This document shows positions 7,071-10,600 of a stretch of 10,600 nucleotides of DNA, piece by piece. The stretch comes from UBA6902 sp964393845 (GTDB lineage: Bacteria > Nitrospirota > Thermodesulfovibrionia > UBA6902), in contig CAYMUX010000114.1 in NCBI GenBank assembly GCA_964393845.1, positions 1 through 10,600 of the forward strand, written 5' to 3'. Within the stretch, counting starts at the first letter, position 1, and the number at the start of each line of letters is the position of its first letter. A program made the translations under genes and the position numbers. The notes under the pieces are model-generated. The model was not told where the DNA came from. It ran no database searches and saw only the letters and a program-made list of their open reading frames with translations.

Positions 7071-7463
7071 ATGACAAAGGCCACGAAGAACTGGATTGCC
7101 ACTGCAAATTATGACAAAAAGACTGCTGAGGCAATGTTGAAATCCGAAAGATATATATATGTGATCTTTATGTGTCATCTTGCAATTGAAAAAATGATTA
7201 AGGCTGTTATATCTACGGAAATAAAGGGTCTGCCTCCGAAATCACATGGCCTGCTTTACTTATCACAAAAAGCATCAATCCGGTTCCCTGATGATATTCA
7301 GGAATTTATCGACCGGATAGATAACGTCAGCATCGTGACAAGATATCCTGAAGATTTAAGGAAACTGACAAGAGAGTTTAACCTTGACAAGGCGAAGGAA
7401 GTTTTAAAAATGACGAGGAGGACCTTAAGATGGCTGAAGCAGGACAAAAGGTTAAAAACATAA
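7071..7463 (+). CDS. HEPN-domain protein of a HEPN/MNT toxin-antitoxin pair
   Basis: This 130-residue all-helical protein matches the PF05168-type HEPN family. The signature segment CHLAIEKMIKAV covers about 35-46, then PPKSHGLLYLS (55-65) and TRYPEDLRKL (90-99) follow, ending in a long basic helix. HEPN toxins of the HepT type are RNases using an R-x4-6-H motif. That motif is not visible here, so RNase activity is uncertain and this may be a non-catalytic member. No SD precedes the ATG; the nearby promoter suggests a leaderless message. The gene overlaps the MNT gene by 34 bases and the pair is bounded by a 29-base direct repeat. Which partner acts as toxin is inferred from the family only. 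Confidence 0.85.
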   Translation: MTKATKNWIATANYDKKTAEAMLKSERYIYVIFMCHLAIEKMIKAVISTEIKGLPPKSHGLLYLSQKASIRFPDDIQEFIDRIDNVSIVTRYPEDLRKLTREFNLDKAKEVLKMTRRTLRWLKQDKRLKT

Positions 7464-7759
7464 TCTCACAATACATTCGCAATCTCGAAGCTCTTGGAAT
7501 TTCCGTCCAGAAAGTAATTCTGTTTGGTTCCATGGCGAAGGGGACTTATAATAAAGAAAGCGACATCGATATAGCTGTCATATCAAATAATTTTGAGAAA
7601 ATGAGTTTATGGGACAGGGCAAAATATCTCGGGAGGGCTGCAAGGGGAATTCCTCACCCGATCGAGACTCTCGGTTTTTCCCCATCTCAGTTAAATAGTA
7701 TTGAACAGGGAACGCTTCTTGACGAAATAACCAGAAGCGGAATCGAAGTTAAGGTTTAA
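7430..7759 (+). CDS. Minimal nucleotidyltransferase (MNT/MntA-like) partner of HEPN protein
   Basis: This 109-residue DNA polymerase beta-superfamily nucleotidyltransferase has the catalytic pattern G33-S34-x3-G38 in LFGSMAKGTY and S44-D45-I-D47 in ESDIDIAV. The two Asp residues bind metal. Minimal nucleotidyltransferases lack the larger substrate domains, as here. In characterised HepT/MntA pairs MntA inactivates the HEPN toxin by adding AMP units to it, so this is probably the antitoxin. The ATG has AGGAGG eight bases upstream, inside the HEPN gene, and the 34-base overlap implies coupled translation. Two bases after its stop codon the right-hand direct repeat begins, and its end overlaps a convergent small reading frame. 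Confidence 0.9.
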   Translation: MAEAGQKVKNIISQYIRNLEALGISVQKVILFGSMAKGTYNKESDIDIAVISNNFEKMSLWDRAKYLGRAARGIPHPIETLGFSPSQLNSIEQGTLLDEITRSGIEVKV

Positions 7760-7965
7760 ATTTCTGGCAAAGCTCCTTTATTACCCCCCCTTTGGAAAAG
7801 GGGGGCAAGGGGGGATTTTCTTAAACATACTCGTCCGCTTATCCCACTTAGAATCATCCGTACTTTTTTCTTGCCTAATGGGTAAGAGATGGAATATACT
7901 TTTTCGTGGACAAGGCTCTTGTAACGCAGACATTCGAGAAACTCAGCTAAGGTGTTATTTTTCAT
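7756..7965 (-). CDS. Uncertain small protein reading into a hairpin repeat
   Basis: This 69-codon reading frame is not recognised. The first 50 or so residues (MKNNTLAEFLECLRYKSL, then Ser/Tyr-rich and LGKKKVRMIL) look like ordinary soluble protein. The last 19 (from KSPLAPLFQRGG) are simply the translation of the hairpin repeat at 7784-7820, so the natural C-terminus may have been replaced by the repeat. Supporting signals are a GGGTGGGG stretch just before the ATG and a good promoter at 8020-8049. Its stop overlaps the convergent MNT gene end. It could be a truncated gene, a small peptide or non-coding. Confidence 0.33.
   Translation of the reverse strand: MKNNTLAEFLECLRYKSLVHEKVYSISYPLGKKKVRMILSGISGRVCLRKSPLAPLFQRGGNKGALPEI
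7761..7789 (+). repeat. Right direct repeat flanking the HEPN/MNT module
   Basis: This 29-base sequence matches 6996-7024 at 26 of 29 positions and runs directly into hairpin repeat copy 2. It starts two bases after the MNT stop codon. Confidence 0.7.
7784..7820. repeat. C/G-rich hairpin repeat, copy 2
   Basis: CCCCCCTTT (7785-7793) pairs with AAAGGGGGG (7797-7805) around a GGA loop, followed by CAAGGGGGGATTTT. This is the same architecture as copy 1. It lies between the convergent ends of the MNT gene and other genes and could serve as a bidirectional transcription stop. Confidence 0.8.
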
Positions 7966-8019
7966 GTCCCCACCCCGAAATGGAATAAAGTCAGAAAATA
8001 CGAACTTCGTCTTAACATC

Positions 8020-8049
8020 ATATTAAGGAGCAATAGCGAACGGTGTCAA
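8020..8049 (-). promoter_or_regulatory. Candidate sigma-70-type promoter upstream of the small frame at 7965
   Basis: On the minus strand TTGACA (8044-8049), an 18-base spacer and TAATAT (8020-8025) are seen. The predicted RNA start is near 8013, giving a leader of about 48 bases to the ATG at 7965. The interval 7966-8116 otherwise shows no gene. Confidence 0.45.
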
Positions 8050-8116
8050 GGCTGCACATTCCATATTTTATTTGAAGAATGTAGATCTGACTCCAGTATA
8101 TTCAGGAACTTTCATT

Positions 8117-9484
8117 CTACCTTAATGAAAATTTATCACTGGGCAGAGATGAACCGGGAAGTAATTGAGGGCTTTGTTCAACGTTCATTCTTCTAGCTTC
8201 ATCTTCAACCATAGGTTTAATGTAACTGTAAATATCAGCTAACGTCATCTTGCCTTCTTTTAATGCCGTTAAAAAATAATACGTGAACAATCCAAGGGAC
8301 TTTTCCGAATATGACGTGCTTATTTGATTCATTTTTGAAGAAGATATTATTGCTATTTTGTCAGATAACAATATCGGGTTCTTCACTTCAAGAGAGATTG
8401 GTCTTGCGCCTTTAGGAAGAATGGATCTTCCTCCTGCCCCTGAAAAACAGGAATCCATTACTACCATTATCTCAGCCGCCTTAAGGCTTTCAAGGTTTGC
8501 ATATAATTTATCAATCGGATAGCCTGTGACCTCCAGATAACCTGGGTCTCCATCATAAGGGACTATGTACCCATTCCCTTTCACATCCGGAGCGCCATGC
8601 CCTGAATAGTATATAAAGACCTTGCTGTTCTCCTTTATATTATTGGGCAGCCATACTTCAAATGTTTTTCTGAGCCCGGAGAGAGAAGCCCTTTCATTTG
8701 TAAGATACATTATGTTTCTTTCCTGAAAGCCGAGCGCCTTCAGGTATCCCTTGATAAGCTCTGCATCGTTATAGGAATAATCAGACTTCTGAGAAATAAT
8801 CTGATAGTTTTCAATCCCTATTACAATCGCTACGTCATTGGGGCGTGGGATGCTGTAGAAATTCGGGACGGAGTGGATACTGTCTCTCGGTAGTTCATCT
8901 TTCGGTTTTTTATCAATAACTAAAGATGGTTCATTCTTAGAAGTGGTCTGTCTGATACTTTGTAAAGAGAACTTTTGCAAGGCATTTGATGCTGCTGTTC
9001 TAACGTCAGGCTCAGGATCATGAGCAGCGAGAATTTTAATGCTATCCAAGACCACATTATCAACATATCCGATTTTTCCAATTGCTATACTCGCCTTTTC
9101 TCGTACGTCTTTATCGGAATCAAGAAAAGCCTTTAGTAAAGCCGGAACTGCATCTTTTGCTTCAGGCCCTATATCACCTAAAGATTTAATCGCCCTTTCT
9201 CGAACGTTTGAATCGGAATCAAATAAAGCATTTATTAAGGCTGGAACTGCAACTTTTGCCCCAGGCCTTATTCTACCCAAAGATTCAAAGGCTCTTTCTC
9301 GAATGTTTGAATCTTTCGCTTGCAATGCCTCGATTAACTTTGGCACGGAAGAAGGACTCTCTAATTCTTCTTTTGAATTAATTCCGTAATCCTTGTACCA
9401 GCCACGATATTTTATTGCGCATGATGATAAAGAAATGACGAGGTACAGCATTACTGCTAATAGATAAAAACGTTTCACTTGCAT
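8117..9484 (-). CDS. Lipoprotein with HEAT repeats and C-terminal caspase-like (C14) domain
   Basis: This 455-residue protein starts with a lipoprotein signal peptide: basic MQVKR, a hydrophobic core at 6-19 and lipobox L-S-S-C22. Ala follows the Cys rather than Asp, which favours the outer membrane. Residues 46-172 form four HEAT repeats of about 33 residues (motifs PALINAL, VRERAIKSLGDIG). A linker (173-215) rich in Lys, Pro and Ser follows. The caspase domain (217-440) has catalytic H296 in YYSGHG and C346 in VMDSCFSG. The block from ARPISLEVKNPIL to LGLFTYYFL closely matches the caspase at 1-884, but the EF-hand loop is absent. The SD AGGGAGGGG lies eight bases before the ATG. HEAT repeats usually bind proteins, so a tethered protease with a built-in substrate or partner platform is a reasonable inference. 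Confidence 0.92.
   Translation of the reverse strand: MQVKRFYLLAVMLYLVISLSSCAIKYRGWYKDYGINSKEELESPSSVPKLIEALQAKDSNIRERAFESLGRIRPGAKVAVPALINALFDSDSNVRERAIKSLGDIGPEAKDAVPALLKAFLDSDKDVREKASIAIGKIGYVDNVVLDSIKILAAHDPEPDVRTAASNALQKFSLQSIRQTTSKNEPSLVIDKKPKDELPRDSIHSVPNFYSIPRPNDVAIVIGIENYQIISQKSDYSYNDAELIKGYLKALGFQERNIMYLTNERASLSGLRKTFEVWLPNNIKENSKVFIYYSGHGAPDVKGNGYIVPYDGDPGYLEVTGYPIDKLYANLESLKAAEIMVVMDSCFSGAGGRSILPKGARPISLEVKNPILLSDKIAIISSSKMNQISTSYSEKSLGLFTYYFLTALKEGKMTLADIYSYIKPMVEDEARRMNVEQSPQLLPGSSLPSDKFSLR
9090..9320 (-). repeat. 99-bp tandem repeat within the HEAT-coding region
   Basis: The element TTTCTCG followed by a related 15-20 bases recurs with exact 99-base spacing (TCTCG at 9099, 9198 and 9297), equal to 33 codons. 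DNA-level similarity between HEAT units is high, which suggests recent duplication of units. Boundaries are approximate. Confidence 0.65.
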
Positions 9485-9553
9485 TTGATTAGCCCCTCCC
9501 TAAGATGACAGTACGGCTTGACGGTTATTAGATTCACTCATTTAAATGGCGCT

Positions 9554-9581
9554 TGTCAAGCACAAAAATATCTCTGTCAAG
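9554..9581 (-). promoter_or_regulatory. Tandem CTTGACA motifs upstream of the caspase lipoprotein
   Basis: On the minus strand CTTGACA occurs at 9575-9581 and 9554-9560, exactly 21 bases apart, about two helical turns. CTTGAC in the opposite orientation is at 9517-9522. Either copy can serve as a -35, but no -10 with normal spacing is convincing. A regulator binding site is equally possible. Confidence 0.35.
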
Positions 9582-9690
9582 AAAGAACGTAAAAACAGAT
9601 GAGAGTCATTGATTTTAGCGTTTTGAGGCAACACCAGCAATTATTATATTATCCAGCCCAAACAAAATCCCAATAATAAATTTATTGTTA

Positions 9691-9722
9691 AGCCGTCAGC
9701 TCTCAGTAATCAGCCATCAGCA
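9691..9722. repeat. Degenerate CAGC/ATCAGCC heptamer-like repeat
   Basis: A run of GTCAGCT, CTCAGTA, ATCAGCC and ATCAGC units resembles the intergenic ATCAGC-type iterations found in many environmental bacterial genomes. The units are seven bases with small indels. No function can be inferred. Confidence 0.5.
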
Positions 9723-9770
9723 AGAAAAGAGAACGGCGAGGTGACTGCCCCACTGATGCCGCTGCTGAAT

Positions 9771-9801
9771 TTGAACGGTCAGGCATTTAATGTGGTATGA
9801 T
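9771..9801 (+). promoter_or_regulatory. Promoter of the VapBC-like operon
   Basis: TATGAT (9796-9801) is preceded by TGG, giving an extended -10. TTGAAC (9771-9776) is a possible -35 with a long 19-base spacer. The predicted RNA start is near 9808, just before an AAAGGAG SD site at 9813-9819. Confidence 0.55.
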
Positions 9802-9826
9802 AAAAAACCGGCAAAGGAGTAATTTG

Positions 9827-9856
9827 ATGGTAAAATATGATAGAGGCGTTGGGTAA
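9827..9856 (+). CDS. Nine-codon mini-ORF ahead of the antitoxin gene
   Basis: An ATG at 9827 with a strong SD (AAAGGAG, seven bases upstream) opens a frame coding MVKYDRGVG and stopping at 9854-9856. The antitoxin's own SD begins nine bases after the stop. It could be a leader peptide coupling or damping antitoxin translation, or the remnant of an older gene start. Its short length makes coding uncertain. Confidence 0.35.
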   Translation: MVKYDRGVG

Positions 9857-9878
9857 AAAATGTGAAGGAGAGTTCATA

Positions 9879-10091
9879 ATGAAGATAAAAGAAAAAGCCA
9901 TGAAGGAATTAGAGGCAATGACACCGTCGGAAGTTATCATGCTTTACGATCTGATGCTTTCGTTAAAAACCAAAGCAAAGGAGAAACTTTTAACTCATTC
10001 AAAAGCCTATATTAAAGTGAGAGAGGCATTAAATGAATGTAAAGGGTCGTTGAGCAATGACATCATTATGGAAAGAGAGGACAGAATTTGA
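9879..10091 (+). CDS. Antitoxin of VapBC-like module
   Basis: This 70-residue protein starts at the ATG at 9879, which has AAGGAGA seven bases upstream. An in-frame ATG at 9837 would add 14 residues but lacks a close SD. The N-terminal half (KEKAMKELEAMTPSEVIMLYDLMLSLKTKAKEK is one long helical region) is charged and probably dimerises or binds DNA. The C-terminus ending in IIMEREDRI is acidic and typical of segments that insert into a PIN toxin. The stop overlaps the toxin start by three bases (TTGA). The antitoxin assignment rests on size, position and partner; no classic AbrB or RHH motif is visible. Confidence 0.72.
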   Translation: MKIKEKAMKELEAMTPSEVIMLYDLMLSLKTKAKEKLLTHSKAYIKVREALNECKGSLSNDIIMEREDRI

Positions 10092-10540
10092 AGCTGTTCA
10101 TTGACAGCTCCGCTCTTGTTAAATTCTTTCATAATGAGGAAGGCTCACAGAGGGTAACGGAATTAATAGTCTCAGAAGAAAATGAGATATGGATTTCCGA
10201 GATTGCCGGCATTGAATTTATTTCTGCAGTAGTTAGAAGATTCAGAAACAAGGAAATAGATGAGGACAAATTGAATAATGCCATTTCAGGTTTTGAAGAA
10301 CAGATGAATACGTTCAATGTAGAGCCGTTAGGGCATGCGGTAATTAAAGAGGCTGAATCTTTAATCAAGCAACATGGAAAGTCACAGGGACTAAGAACAC
10401 TCGATGCATTACACCTCGGTACGTTTAATCTGATTGCCGAGAAAGACTGGTTTTTTATAGCAGCAGATGAAACCCTCTGTAAAGTAGTTCATCAAATGGG
10501 ATACAACTTTATAAATCCGCTTGAGACACGGGGACAATAA
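10088..10540 (+). CDS. vapC: PIN-domain toxin, VapC family
   Basis: This 150-residue PIN-domain RNase is the likely toxin of a type II TA pair. VapC proteins cleave tRNA or rRNA using Mg-bound acidic residues. Here the expected set is present: D6 in FIDSSALVK, E43 in AGIEFISAV, D106 in LRTLDALHLG and D127 in FIAADETL. Length and order match the family. The TTG start is chosen because GAGAGGA lies six bases upstream and the IDSSALVK motif follows at once. The start overlaps the antitoxin stop, the usual coupled arrangement. The gene is followed by about 40 bases and then a hairpin repeat at the window edge, which could terminate transcription. Confidence 0.92.
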   Translation: MKLFIDSSALVKFFHNEEGSQRVTELIVSEENEIWISEIAGIEFISAVVRRFRNKEIDEDKLNNAISGFEEQMNTFNVEPLGHAVIKEAESLIKQHGKSQGLRTLDALHLGTFNLIAEKDWFFIAADETLCKVVHQMGYNFINPLETRGQ

Positions 10541-10582
10541 AAAATAGGGTCTTCGCGTAAGAGTGTGGGTTAATTCCTGTCT

Positions 10583-10600
10583 CCCCCTTTGAAAAAGGGG
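10583..10600. repeat. C/G-rich hairpin repeat, copy 3 (cut by window end)
   Basis: CCCCCTTT, a GAA loop and AAAGGGG run into the right edge of the window. The architecture matches copies at 5744-5782 and 7784-7820. Confidence 0.7.

Larger units (their letters stand above)
9485..9826. other. Non-coding interval between caspase lipoprotein and VapBC
   Basis: No credible gene is seen in these roughly 340 bases. They hold the caspase SD (9493-9501), spaced CTTGACA motifs, a short AATAAATTTATT palindrome (9675-9686), a heptamer-like repeat (9691-9722) and the promoter of the downstream TA pair. Confidence 0.6.

Noticed and set aside
5744..7820. Hairpin repeats as a CRISPR array
   Set aside because: The copies are kilobases apart, have no regular spacers and there are no cas genes.
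9039..9389. Open frame on + with internal repeats (116 codons)
   Set aside because: Its repeats are the antisense image of the 99-bp HEAT-coding units; the minus frame explains them.

Overview
The window reads as an accessory-rich chromosomal stretch of a Gram-negative environmental bacterium. The gene content and the C/G-rich hairpin repeats (CCCCCTTT-GGA-AAAGGGGG type) fit Nitrospirota or a deltaproteobacterial-type lineage. That placement is an inference; there is no rRNA gene or other decisive marker. An outer-membrane lipoprotein and a class A PBP support a Gram-negative cell.

Layout, left to right. (1) Bases 1-884 hold the 3' part of a caspase-like (peptidase C14) gene whose frame is open through the left edge. 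(2) Bases 917-1539 are a ParE/RelE-type toxin-antitoxin (TA) pair enclosed by a near-perfect inverted repeat. (3) Bases 1570-6935 are a housekeeping block: pyruvate kinase on +, then on - a small exported TPR protein, a class A penicillin-binding protein, a [4Fe-4S] ferredoxin and a deoxyhypusine-synthase-like protein of unknown role. (4) Bases 6996-7789 are a HEPN/nucleotidyltransferase (MNT) TA pair bounded by a 29-base direct repeat. (5) Bases 7756-7965 hold a small uncertain gene that reads into a hairpin repeat. (6) Bases 8117-9484 (-) encode a lipoprotein with HEAT repeats fused to a second caspase-like domain. (7) Bases 9485-9826 are a non-coding regulatory and repeat region. (8) Bases 9827-10540 are a VapBC-like TA pair preceded by a nine-codon mini-ORF. 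The window ends inside another copy of the hairpin repeat.

Two themes stand out. First, two related caspase-like proteases lie about 7 kb apart. Both keep the His/Cys dyad in SGHG and D-[AS]-C-FSG contexts and share a near-identical downstream block. One is anchored to the envelope and carries HEAT repeats; the other has an EF-hand-like loop and a beta-rich segment before its caspase domain. Second, three different TA modules sit between and beside them, two of them bounded by repeats, suggesting cassette-like insertion.

A third pattern is regulatory. The promoters for the PBP, the deoxyhypusine-synthase-like gene and the HEPN gene each place the predicted transcription start at or within a few bases of the start codon, and none of these genes has a visible Shine-Dalgarno (SD) site. 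This suggests leaderless translation for part of the gene set.
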